Source: DASUBV01 sp035763085
GTDB lineage: Bacteria > Actinomycetota > Actinomycetes > Streptosporangiales > Streptosporangiaceae
Assembly: GCA_035763085.1 (NCBI GenBank)
Contig: DASUBV010000290.1
Coordinates: 22,404-86,403 of the forward strand
Length of the DNA stretch: 64,000 nt
Reading direction: 5' to 3'
The position numbers and the translations under genes were made by a program. Shown here one piece after another: positions 24,565-31,780 of the stretch. The notes under the pieces were generated by a model. It was not told where the DNA came from. It made no database searches and saw only the letters and a list, made by a program, of their open reading frames with translations. The number at the start of each line of letters is the position of its first letter. Position 1 is the stretch's first letter.

Positions 24565-24663
24565 GTGGGCTCAGTCATCAAGAAGCGGCGCAAGCGGATG
24601 GCGAAGAAGAAGCACCGCAAGCTGCTGCGCAAGACGCGCGTTCAGCGCAGGAACAAGAAGTAG
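24565..24663 (+). CDS. Ribosomal protein bS22 (AURKAIP1/COX24-domain peptide)
   Basis: A 32-residue extremely basic peptide: MGSVIKKRRKRMAKKKHRKL then LRKTRVQRRNKK. This is the sequence pattern of the small actinobacterial 30S protein bS22, related to the C-terminal domain of AURKAIP1/Cox24. The GTG start has GCGAGGG nearby. It is conserved next to the preceding HTH gene in actinobacteria. It binds rRNA in the small subunit. Confidence 0.9.
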   Translation: MGSVIKKRRKRMAKKKHRKLLRKTRVQRRNKK

Positions 24664-24681
24664 CGGCGGCAGCGCGGGGCC

Positions 24682-25530
24682 GTGACCGACAGCGGGCTGG
24701 CGACCTGGCGGCTCCGGCTGGCCGGCCTGGCCGAGTTCGCTCGGCGGCGGCTGGCGGGCGAGTACGAGGTCGACGAGTTCGGGTTTGATCCCGAGCTCAA
24801 TGCTGCCGTCTTCATGCCGGCCGCCCTGGCGCTGTACCGGAAGTGGTTCCGGGTCCGGATGCGCGGCCTGGAGCACGTCCCGGCCGCCGGCCCGGCCCTG
24901 GTGGTGGCCAACCACTCCGGCGTCCTGCCGCTGGATGCGATCATGGTGCAGGCCGGCCTGTTCGCCGAGCACCCCGCGCACCGCAGCCTGCGGCTGCTCG
25001 GCGCGGACCTGGTGTATGAGCTGCCGGGGCTGGCCGGCCTGGCCCGGCGCAGCGGGCACACCCGGGCCGATCCGGAATGCGCGCGCCAGCTGCTGGCGGC
25101 CGGCGAGCTGGTCGGGGTGTTCCCCGAGGGCTTCAAGGGCACCGGCAAGCCGTTCAGCGAGCGGTACCGGCTGCAGCGGTTCGGCCGGGGCGGCTTCGCG
25201 CGCACGGCGATGGCCGCCGGGGTGCCGATCGTCCCGTGCGCCATCGTCGGCGCGGAGGAGATCTACCCGATGATCGGCAATGCCGAGCGGACCGCCCGGC
25301 GGCTGGGGCTGCCGTATTTCCCGCTCACCCCGCTGTTCCCGTGGCTCGGCCCGCTGGGCGCGATCCCGCTGCCATCCAACTGGATCATCGAGTTCGGCCG
25401 CCCGGTGCCGGCCGGGGACGGCGGCACGCCGGATGAGGGCCAGGTTGCCGAGCTCGCCGGCCAGGTCAGGGACACGATCCAGGCCCGGGTCGACGCGCTG
25501 GTGGCCGAGCGCGGCCCGGCGTTCAGCTAG
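24682..25530 (+). CDS. Lysophospholipid acyltransferase family protein (PlsC-like)
   Basis: Membrane-associated acyltransferase of 282 residues. The catalytic motif I reads NHSGVLPLD, with six residues between His and Asp instead of the usual four; this is a variant spacing seen in an actinobacterial subfamily, as I recall. Motif III is present as VFPEGFKGTGKPFSERY, and motif IV as VPIVPCAIVGAEE. Probably transfers acyl groups to a lysophospholipid or related lipid. It follows bS22 by 18 bases and may share its transcript. The exact substrate is unknown. Confidence 0.85.
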   Translation: MTDSGLATWRLRLAGLAEFARRRLAGEYEVDEFGFDPELNAAVFMPAALALYRKWFRVRMRGLEHVPAAGPALVVANHSGVLPLDAIMVQAGLFAEHPAHRSLRLLGADLVYELPGLAGLARRSGHTRADPECARQLLAAGELVGVFPEGFKGTGKPFSERYRLQRFGRGGFARTAMAAGVPIVPCAIVGAEEIYPMIGNAERTARRLGLPYFPLTPLFPWLGPLGAIPLPSNWIIEFGRPVPAGDGGTPDEGQVAELAGQVRDTIQARVDALVAERGPAFS

Positions 25531-25539
25531 CGAGCCCGC

Positions 25540-26415
25540 TTACCTGCGGCGCCGCCGGGCGGCCAGCCCGGCCGCCATCCCGCCAGCCACCGCCCCCGCC
25601 CCGGCGGCCACCGGCACCGCAATCATGGTGGCGCGCCGCCCCGACCGGAAGTCGTGCACCGGCCAGCCGCGCTCGCGGGCCGCGGCAAGCAGCTCGGGGT
25701 CGGGATTCACCGCGTTCGGGTGGCCGACGAGCTGCAGCATGGGCAGGTCGTTGATCGAGTCGCTGTAGGCACTCGACCGCTCCAGGTTCAGGCCCTCCCG
25801 GTCGGCCAGCGCGCGGATGGCGGCCGCTTTCGCCTCGCCGTGCAGCAGGCCGCCGACCAGCCGCCCGGTGTAGACGCCGTCGGCCGACTCGGCTACCGTG
25901 CCGAGCGCCCCGGTCAGGCCCAGCCGCCGGGCCAGGATGTTGGCCAGCTCGACGGGCGTGGCAGTGACCAGCCACACCCGCTGACCTGCCTCCAGGTGGC
26001 GCTGGGTCAGCTCCCGGGCGCCGGGCCAGATCCGGTCGGCCATGGTGTCGTCGTAGATCTCCTCGCCGAGCGTGACGATATCCGAGACCTTGTGCCCGGC
26101 GACGAAGGCCAGCGCCGCCTGGCGGGCCGCGTCGATGTGGCCGGAGTTCTCCGCGCCGCGCACCCGGAACGCCAGCTGCCCCCAGACCAGGCTGGCCATG
26201 TCACGGGTGCGGAACATCTTGCGCGCCGCCAGGCCGCGGGCGAAGTGGAAGATCGAGGCGCCGCGCATGATGGTGTTGTCCACGTCAAAGAAGGCCGCGG
26301 CGCACGGATCGGGCGCGGGCGGCGGCTGCTCGACCTCCGCGGCGGCGGCCGCCGCGCGGCCGGCCCGGGCCGCTGAGCCCCGGCCGGCGACCAGACTCGG
26401 ATAGAGCCTCTTCAT
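25540..26415 (-). CDS. HAD-IB family phosphatase (SerB-like)
   Basis: HAD-superfamily hydrolase of 291 residues. Motif I FFDVDNTIMRG carries the nucleophilic Asp, motif II is VWLVTATPVE, and motif IV is AYSDSINDLPML. This is the HAD-IB (SerB/actinobacterial CicA-like) arrangement. A basic, hydrophobic C-terminal end (VPVAAGAGAVAGGMAAGLAA then RRRRR) may be a membrane anchor. I set the start at 26415 (MKRLYPSLVAG) because TAGGCT lies 7 bases before it on the minus strand; a longer form from 26544 would have a non-homologous extension. The substrate is unknown: phosphoserine or a phospholipid head group are possible. Confidence 0.87.
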   Translation of the reverse strand: MKRLYPSLVAGRGSAARAGRAAAAAAEVEQPPPAPDPCAAAFFDVDNTIMRGASIFHFARGLAARKMFRTRDMASLVWGQLAFRVRGAENSGHIDAARQAALAFVAGHKVSDIVTLGEEIYDDTMADRIWPGARELTQRHLEAGQRVWLVTATPVELANILARRLGLTGALGTVAESADGVYTGRLVGGLLHGEAKAAAIRALADREGLNLERSSAYSDSINDLPMLQLVGHPNAVNPDPELLAAARERGWPVHDFRSGRRATMIAVPVAAGAGAVAGGMAAGLAARRRRR

Positions 26416-26422
26416 GCCTGCG

Positions 26423-26428
26423 AGCCTA
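26423..26428 (-). promoter_or_regulatory. -10 box for leaderless HAD phosphatase mRNA
   Basis: On the minus strand TAGGCT ends 7 bases before the ATG at 26415. Confidence 0.55.
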
Positions 26429-26597
26429 CCGGCGGGGCAGGCTCCGCCGGCGTTTCTGGCAGGCGTCGCTGACCTGCCCGGGCCCGTCACGACGCGGCGC
26501 GCGGGGCGGCCGGGGAGCGCCTGCCGGGCAGTGCCTTCCGTCATCAGGTCAGGGGTATGGTCGCATCAGTGCCCCGCGTCGTGCACCATAGGCAGCA

Positions 26598-28178
26598 ATG
26601 TCTCTCTCGTTGATCGTGGCCGGGGTCGGCGCTGTCGTGGCGGCGATCGGGATTGGCATGCTCATGGCCCGCTGCATGCGGGCCCCGCGCGGGGACCTGA
26701 TCGCCTGGCTGGTGGCCATGATCGGCCTGCTGATCTCGCTGGGCGCGCAGGCGCTCGGCTTCCTGATGGGCTTCGGTGCCGCCAGCTTCCGTGCCATGGA
26801 GATCGGTGCCCAGCTGATCGCCCCGCTGGCGCTGGTCATGGGCCTGGCTGAGCTGGTATCCCGGAGCGTGCCCGGGCGATTCGCCTCGCGGCTGTTCCTC
26901 CCGGCGCTCGGGCTCGTGGCGCTGGTGATCCTCGGCACCGACCCGCTGAGCGGGACCGCGTTCAGCAAGAGCTGGCCGGCGCCGGAGACCCACTACCAGC
27001 TCATTCCCAACAACCTGATGGAGTACGGGCTGGGCCTGGTGACGGTGATCGTGGCCCTCGTGCTGGGCGCCATCGCCGCCGGGCGCGGGGCGCGCGGCGG
27101 GGCGCTGCCCGCGGCCTGCGCGGTACTCGCCGTCCTGGCCCTGGCCATTCCCGCGGAGACGCCCGCACTGGGCCACCATGCCGGCGTGACGATCCCGCTG
27201 AGCTCCATCTTCACCGTCTTGTGCCTGCTGGCGGCCCTGCTGACCTGGTATGCCGGAGTAGCCGCGGACCGGGTGCCGCTGGCGGCCCTGCGCGGCGAGC
27301 CGGCCAGCGCCCCGGCCGCGCAGGCCGCGCCCGACCGGGACTACGGCGAGTACCGCAACGATGACAGCTACGCCGGGCAGGGCTGGCCGGAGGAGACCGG
27401 TGACTTCGATGCCTACGGCGGGCTGTACCGGGACGCGCCGGCCGGCACCCGCAACCCGCTGGCGGCCGACGAGCCCGAGTACGACTACGGCGGCAACGGC
27501 TACCCCGGGGCGCCCGGTGACGGTTACCCCGGCGCGCCCGGCGACCTCGACAGCCGTGAGTTCGACCCGGCCTACGGCCCGGGTGACTTCGAGACCGGGA
27601 GCCAGGACCCGTACGCCGCCAGCCGGGACGGGTACGCCGACGGCCGCCGCGCCGGCGACCTGGCCGCCCCGCCGGGCCGCCCGGAGGCCAGGCGCGCTGA
27701 CCTGTTCGGGCAGATTGCCATCTACACGCTGATCGAGGACCGGGTCGCGGAGTTCGACCAGCTGACCGAGCGAGTCGTGTCCAAGGTCCGGGCCAGCGAG
27801 CCGGACACGCTGGTCTTCATCGTGCACGCCGTGCCGTCCGCGCCGATGCAGCGCATCCTGTATGAGGTCTACAAGGACCGGGCCGCCTACGAGCAGCACC
27901 AGGTGCAGCCGTATGTCACCCAGTTCGAGGAGGACCGGCGGCCCTACGTGCTGGCCACCAACGTCATCGAGCTGGGGCTGCAGCAGGCCAAGGTCTCGCC
28001 GTTCCCGTCCATCGCCGACCTGTTCGGCGAGCCGGGGTATGACACATCCGGCTTCGAGCGGCCCGACTTCACCCGCGAGTACGGCAGTTCGTCCGGCGGG
28101 GGCCCGGCCGGCCGCAACGGCTCCAGCCCCGGCGGTGCCGGGCTCGGCGGCGCGGGCCAGGGCGGCGGCCGCCGGTGA
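26598..28178 (+). CDS. Multi-span membrane protein with C-terminal ABM domain
   Basis: Protein of 526 residues with three parts. Residues 1-230 hold about seven hydrophobic segments. Residues 235-360 are an acidic, Tyr/Gly/Pro-rich linker with repeated GYPGAPGD units. Residues about 368-460 resemble an antibiotic-biosynthesis-monooxygenase (ABM) domain: LFGQIAIYTLIEDRVAEFDQ, then TLVFIVHAVPSAPMQRILYE. The tail is Gly-rich. The ABM fold is used by quinone- and heme-degrading oxygenases, but no catalytic residues can be assigned. TATGGT at 26556-26561 could place the transcript start 29 bases before the ATG. It overlaps a glutaredoxin gene (GTGA), suggesting a redox role. Confidence 0.78.
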   Translation: MSLSLIVAGVGAVVAAIGIGMLMARCMRAPRGDLIAWLVAMIGLLISLGAQALGFLMGFGAASFRAMEIGAQLIAPLALVMGLAELVSRSVPGRFASRLFLPALGLVALVILGTDPLSGTAFSKSWPAPETHYQLIPNNLMEYGLGLVTVIVALVLGAIAAGRGARGGALPAACAVLAVLALAIPAETPALGHHAGVTIPLSSIFTVLCLLAALLTWYAGVAADRVPLAALRGEPASAPAAQAAPDRDYGEYRNDDSYAGQGWPEETGDFDAYGGLYRDAPAGTRNPLAADEPEYDYGGNGYPGAPGDGYPGAPGDLDSREFDPAYGPGDFETGSQDPYAASRDGYADGRRAGDLAAPPGRPEARRADLFGQIAIYTLIEDRVAEFDQLTERVVSKVRASEPDTLVFIVHAVPSAPMQRILYEVYKDRAAYEQHQVQPYVTQFEEDRRPYVLATNVIELGLQQAKVSPFPSIADLFGEPGYDTSGFERPDFTREYGSSSGGGPAGRNGSSPGGAGLGGAGQGGGRR

Positions 28179-28417
28179 GTGCGGCACACGAGATCACCCT
28201 GCTGTCGCGGCCGGGCTGCCACCTGTGCGAGGAGGCCCGCGCCGTCATCGAGCGGGTGGCAGCCGAGCGGGGCGTGCCGTGGGCAGAACGGGATATCACG
28301 CAGTTTCCCGACGACCTGGCGCAGTACTCGGAGATGATCCCGGTCACGTTCATCGACGGGATCCAGCACGACTACTGGCGCGTTGACGAGGCCCGGCTGC
28401 GCGCCGCGCTCGGCTAG
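28175..28417 (+). CDS. Glutaredoxin-like protein
   Basis: Protein of 80 residues with the glutaredoxin/DUF836 fold: ITLLSRPGCHLCEEARAVIE with the dithiol motif Cys15-His-Leu-Cys18, the cis-Pro segment MIPVTFIDG, and a final helix. Translation is coupled to the ABM membrane protein by a 4-base overlap. Conserved just upstream of rex in Streptomyces-like genomes. Likely a cytosolic thiol-disulfide carrier. Confidence 0.9.
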   Translation: MSAAHEITLLSRPGCHLCEEARAVIERVAAERGVPWAERDITQFPDDLAQYSEMIPVTFIDGIQHDYWRVDEARLRAALG

Positions 28418-28549
28418 CTGCCTGCCGGGCTGAGCGGCCCGGCCGCCGTCCCGGAGCCGGCGGCAGAACCGGGGACCCGGCGGGCCGCCCCCCGGAATTC
28501 CCCGGTCAAGCGGGGCCCCTGTCCCGGGCCCGCGGAAGTGTGCCCGACT

Positions 28550-28567
28550 TTGTGCAAACGTTCACAA
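28550..28567 (+). promoter_or_regulatory. Rex operator (ROP)
   Basis: TTGTGCAAACGTTCACAA matches the Rex consensus TTGTGAANNNNTTCACAA at all but one of its 14 defined positions. It begins at the -35 hexamer of the rex promoter, so bound Rex would block RNA polymerase. Autoregulation of rex-hem by the NADH/NAD ratio follows from S. coelicolor precedent. Confidence 0.88.
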
Positions 28568-28578
28568 GGGCGTACCGT
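28550..28578 (+). promoter_or_regulatory. Promoter of the rex-hemACDB operon
   Basis: -35 TTGTGC (28550-28555), a 17-base spacer and -10 TACCGT (28573-28578). The operator covers the -35 and most of the spacer. The predicted leader to the rex ATG is about 70 bases. Confidence 0.6.
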
Positions 28579-28656
28579 GAAAGACGAGAAACCTTCCAGC
28601 GGGCCGGCCAGCAGGGTTACGTGCCCGTGGCGTCGATCCCCCAGGAGTGCCGGCGC

Positions 28657-29445
28657 ATGTCACGCCGTTCGACCTCAGCACACGGCAGTCATGGCATCCC
28701 GGAGGCTACCGTTGCCCGCCTCCCGGTGTACCTGCGCGCCCTGTACGCGCTGGCCGACCGCGGCATTGCCACCGTGTCGAGTGAGGAACTGGCGGGCTCG
28801 GCGGGGGTGAACTCGGCCAAGCTCCGCAAGGACCTGTCGCACCTGGGCTCTTACGGCACCCGCGGGGTGGGCTATGACGTGGAGTACCTGGTGTACCAGG
28901 TGTCGCGGGAGCTCGGCCTGACCCAGGACTGGCCGGTCGTGATCGTCGGCGCCGGAAACCTGGGCCGGGCGCTGGCCAACTACGGCGGCTTTGCCTCCCG
29001 CGGGTTCCGCATCGCCGCCCTGCTGGACGCCGATTCCGGCGTGGTCGGCACGCGGATCGCCCGGCACACGGTGCGCAGCGCGGCCGACATCGAGGCCGTG
29101 GTGAAAGAGCACGCGGTGTCCATCGGCGTCATCGCCACGCCGGCCGCCTCGGCCCAGGGCGTCTGCGACCGGCTGGTGGCGGCAGGGGTCACGAGCATCC
29201 TGAACTTCGCGCCCATCGTGCTGAGCGTGCCTTCGGGCGTCGATGTGCGTAAGGTCGACCTGTCCATTGAGTTGCAGATTCTCGCCTTCCACGCCCAGCG
29301 GCGCGCGATTGTCGGGGTGGCGCACCTCGGCGAGCGCGAGTGGCAGGAACGCCGGGCCCGCCGCAAGGGCGCGCGCGAGCCCGCCGAGGCCGGCCCCGGG
29401 CTCGGCGGGGACACCGGGGTGGAGGCCCAGGCGGTAGGCACATGA
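28657..29445 (+). CDS. rex: Redox-sensing transcriptional repressor Rex
   Basis: NADH/NAD-sensing repressor, 262 residues. The N-terminal winged helix (GIPEATVARLPVYLRALYAL, VNSAKLRKDLSHLGSYGTRG) covers about 10-90. A Rossmann domain with VVIVGAGNLGRALANYGG follows, and the domain-swapped C-terminal helix LQILAFHAQRRAIVG ends the core. The ATG at 28657 is chosen because AGGAG lies 9 bases upstream and Rex homologues start here; the in-frame ORF continues upstream across the operator, which cannot be coding. Overlaps hemA (ATGA). Controls this heme operon and, by precedent, respiratory genes. Confidence 0.95.
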   Translation: MSRRSTSAHGSHGIPEATVARLPVYLRALYALADRGIATVSSEELAGSAGVNSAKLRKDLSHLGSYGTRGVGYDVEYLVYQVSRELGLTQDWPVVIVGAGNLGRALANYGGFASRGFRIAALLDADSGVVGTRIARHTVRSAADIEAVVKEHAVSIGVIATPAASAQGVCDRLVAAGVTSILNFAPIVLSVPSGVDVRKVDLSIELQILAFHAQRRAIVGVAHLGEREWQERRARRKGAREPAEAGPGLGGDTGVEAQAVGT

Positions 29446-30845
29446 GCATTCTGGTCGTCGGACTCAGCCACAAGAGCGCTCCCGTGGCGACACTGGAGCA
29501 GGCCGTGCTGACCGGTGACGCGCGGGCCAAGCTGCTGGGCGATGTCCGGCACGCCGAGGACGTGGCCGGCTCGCTGGTGGTGAGCACCTGCAACCGGGTC
29601 GAGATCTACGCCGATGTCGGGAAGTTCCACAGCACCGTGGCGGCCATCTGCGAACTGCTGGCCCGGCACTCGGGCGTCCCGCTGAGCGAGCTCACGCCCT
29701 ACCTGTACGTGCACTACGAGGACCGCGCGGTGCAGCACCTGCTCGCGGTGACCTGCGGCCTGGACTCGATGGTGGTCGGCGAGAGCCAGATCCTCGGTCA
29801 GGTCCGGCAGGCCCTGGCGCTGGCTCGCGAGCACGGCACGCTGGACCGGGCGCTGTCCGAGCTCGGCGCGCTGGCCCTGCGCACGGGCAAGCGGGCGCAT
29901 GCCGAGACCGGGATCGACCGCGCCGGGGCGAACCTGCTCAGCGTCGGCCTGACCGCGGCGGCCGCCCGGCTGGGCACCGCCGCCGCCGATGCCGTGCTGG
30001 CCGATCAGTCGGTCCTGGTTGTCGGCGCCGGCTCGATGAGCGCGCTGGCGGTCGCCGGGGCGGCCCGCGCGGGCGCCGCCGGGATCGTGGTGGCCAACCG
30101 CACGCCGACCCATGCCCGCCAGCTGGCGGCCACCGTTTCCGGCGCCCCGGCTGACCTGTCTGACCTGCCCGGCCTGATGGCGGCCGCGGACCTGGTGATC
30201 TCCTGCACCGGCGCGCCCGGCAGCGTCATCACGGCGGTGATGACCCGCGCGGCGCTGGCCCGCCGGGACCGGCCGGGCGAACTGGTCATCCTGGACCTGG
30301 CGCTGCCGCGCGATGTCGAGGCCGGCACCGCCGGGCTGCCCGGCGTCGCGGTCGTCGACCTGGAGACCCTGGCCGCCGGCGGCGATGGCGGGGCGCTGGC
30401 CGCCGACGACGATGTGGCCCGGGTGCGGGCCATCGTGGCGGACGAGTTCGCGACCTACGTGTCGGCCGGCCGCGCCGCGGCCGTTGCTCCCACCGTGGTG
30501 GCGCTCCGGGAGAAGGCGGCGCAGGTCGTCGACGCCGAGCTGGCCCGGCTGGCGGGACGGCTGGGCGGCCTGGACCCGAAGGTCCGCCACGAGGTTGACC
30601 GGTCCATGCGGCGCATCACCGACAAGCTGCTGCATGCCCCCACCGTCCGGGTCAAGGAACTGGTCGGCATGCCCGGCGCGGAGTCTTACGAGGCGGCGCT
30701 GCGCGTGCTGTTCGACCTGGATCCCGACGCGGTGCGCGCCGTCGCGCGGGCCGACGCCGGGCTGGCCGGGTTCGAGCAGGCGGCTGACACTCATCAGGGT
30801 CCTGCACCGGCAGGACAGACACAGACAGCGGAGGAAATGCCGTGA
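29442..30845 (+). CDS. hemA: Glutamyl-tRNA reductase
   Basis: First committed enzyme of C5 heme synthesis, 467 residues, reducing glutamyl-tRNA to glutamate-1-semialdehyde with NADPH. The start MSILVVGLSHKSAPV is typical. The catalytic Cys50 lies in VVSTCNRVEIY. The NADPH Rossmann motif VLVVGAGSMSALA and a C-terminal dimerisation helix are visible. Overlaps rex by four bases and hemC by four bases (GTGA), so the operon is tightly coupled. Heme or redox feedback likely acts at the Rex operator. Confidence 0.96.
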   Translation: MSILVVGLSHKSAPVATLEQAVLTGDARAKLLGDVRHAEDVAGSLVVSTCNRVEIYADVGKFHSTVAAICELLARHSGVPLSELTPYLYVHYEDRAVQHLLAVTCGLDSMVVGESQILGQVRQALALAREHGTLDRALSELGALALRTGKRAHAETGIDRAGANLLSVGLTAAAARLGTAAADAVLADQSVLVVGAGSMSALAVAGAARAGAAGIVVANRTPTHARQLAATVSGAPADLSDLPGLMAAADLVISCTGAPGSVITAVMTRAALARRDRPGELVILDLALPRDVEAGTAGLPGVAVVDLETLAAGGDGGALAADDDVARVRAIVADEFATYVSAGRAAAVAPTVVALREKAAQVVDAELARLAGRLGGLDPKVRHEVDRSMRRITDKLLHAPTVRVKELVGMPGAESYEAALRVLFDLDPDAVRAVARADAGLAGFEQAADTHQGPAPAGQTQTAEEMP

Positions 30846-31780
30846 CGGTCCTGCGGCTCGGCACGCGCAAGAGCCCGATGGCCATGGCCCAGTCGCTCCA
30901 GGTCGCCAGCGCGATCACCGAGCGAACCGGCCGCGAGGTCGAGCTCGTGGGCATGACGACTTACGGCGATGCCAGCGCCGCCCAGCTCACCCAGATCGGC
31001 GGCACCGGGGTGTTCGTCAGCGGGCTGCGGGCCCGCCTGCTGTCGGGCGAGGTGGACCTGGCCGTGCACTCACTCAAGGACCTGCCGACGGCGGCCGTCG
31101 ACGACATCACGCTGGCCGCCGTGCCGGTCCGGGACGACCCGCGCGACGCGCTGGCGGCCAGGGACGGCGCCAAGCTGGCCGACCTGCCGCCCGCGGCGCG
31201 GATCGGCACCGGCTCGGCCCGCCGCTCGGCGCAGCTGCTCATGCTCCGCTCGGACCTGGTACCGGTACCGGTACGCGGCAACGCCGGCACGCGGCTGGCC
31301 AAGGTCGAGTCGGGTGAGCTGGAGGCCGTGGTGCTCGCCTACGCCGGCCTGACCCGGATCGGCCGCCTGGACGCGGTCACCCAGATCTTCGAGCCGGAGG
31401 AGATGGTCCCGGCTCCCGGACAAGGCGCGCTGGCGGTAGAGTGCCGGGCCGACCGGGAGGACCTGGCCGCGCTGCTGGCGCAGATCGAGGACGCCGGCAG
31501 CCGGGCCGCCACCACCGCGGAACGCGCCCTGCTCGCGGCGTTGCAGGCAGGCTGCCTGGCCCCGGTCGGCGCGTATGCTTCCGGGACGGAAGTTCTGCGG
31601 CTGGACGGCGTTGTCGTGGCAGCCGACGGGGGAACAGCGCTTCGCGCGAGTGCGAGCGGCCCAGCGGGCGAGGCGGAGCGCCTCGGCCGGGAGATGGCCG
31701 CAGACTTGCTCCGCCGCGGCGCGGGACGGTATACGGCCGTGTCCGGTGGACACATCAGCGACGGGGACGATGACAAATGA
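30842..31780 (+). CDS. hemC: Porphobilinogen deaminase (hydroxymethylbilane synthase)
   Basis: Enzyme of 312 residues that polymerises four porphobilinogens. The N-terminal motif LRLGTRKSPMAMAQS is present, as are the Arg-rich substrate loop IGTGSARRSAQLL and the dipyrromethane cofactor attachment Cys238 in LQAGCLAPVGAYA. Starts at GTG overlapping the hemA stop, and its own end overlaps the next gene by four bases (ATGA). Cytosolic. Confidence 0.95.
   Translation: MTVLRLGTRKSPMAMAQSLQVASAITERTGREVELVGMTTYGDASAAQLTQIGGTGVFVSGLRARLLSGEVDLAVHSLKDLPTAAVDDITLAAVPVRDDPRDALAARDGAKLADLPPAARIGTGSARRSAQLLMLRSDLVPVPVRGNAGTRLAKVESGELEAVVLAYAGLTRIGRLDAVTQIFEPEEMVPAPGQGALAVECRADREDLAALLAQIEDAGSRAATTAERALLAALQAGCLAPVGAYASGTEVLRLDGVVVAADGGTALRASASGPAGEAERLGREMAADLLRRGAGRYTAVSGGHISDGDDDK

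Noticed and set aside
26544..28187. 547-residue minus-strand frame
   Set aside because: Antisense to the ABM membrane protein; composition is Gly/Arg/His-rich without any recognisable fold.
28540..28656. Longer N-terminus for Rex
   Set aside because: The frame stays open across the Rex operator and promoter, which must lie upstream of the start.
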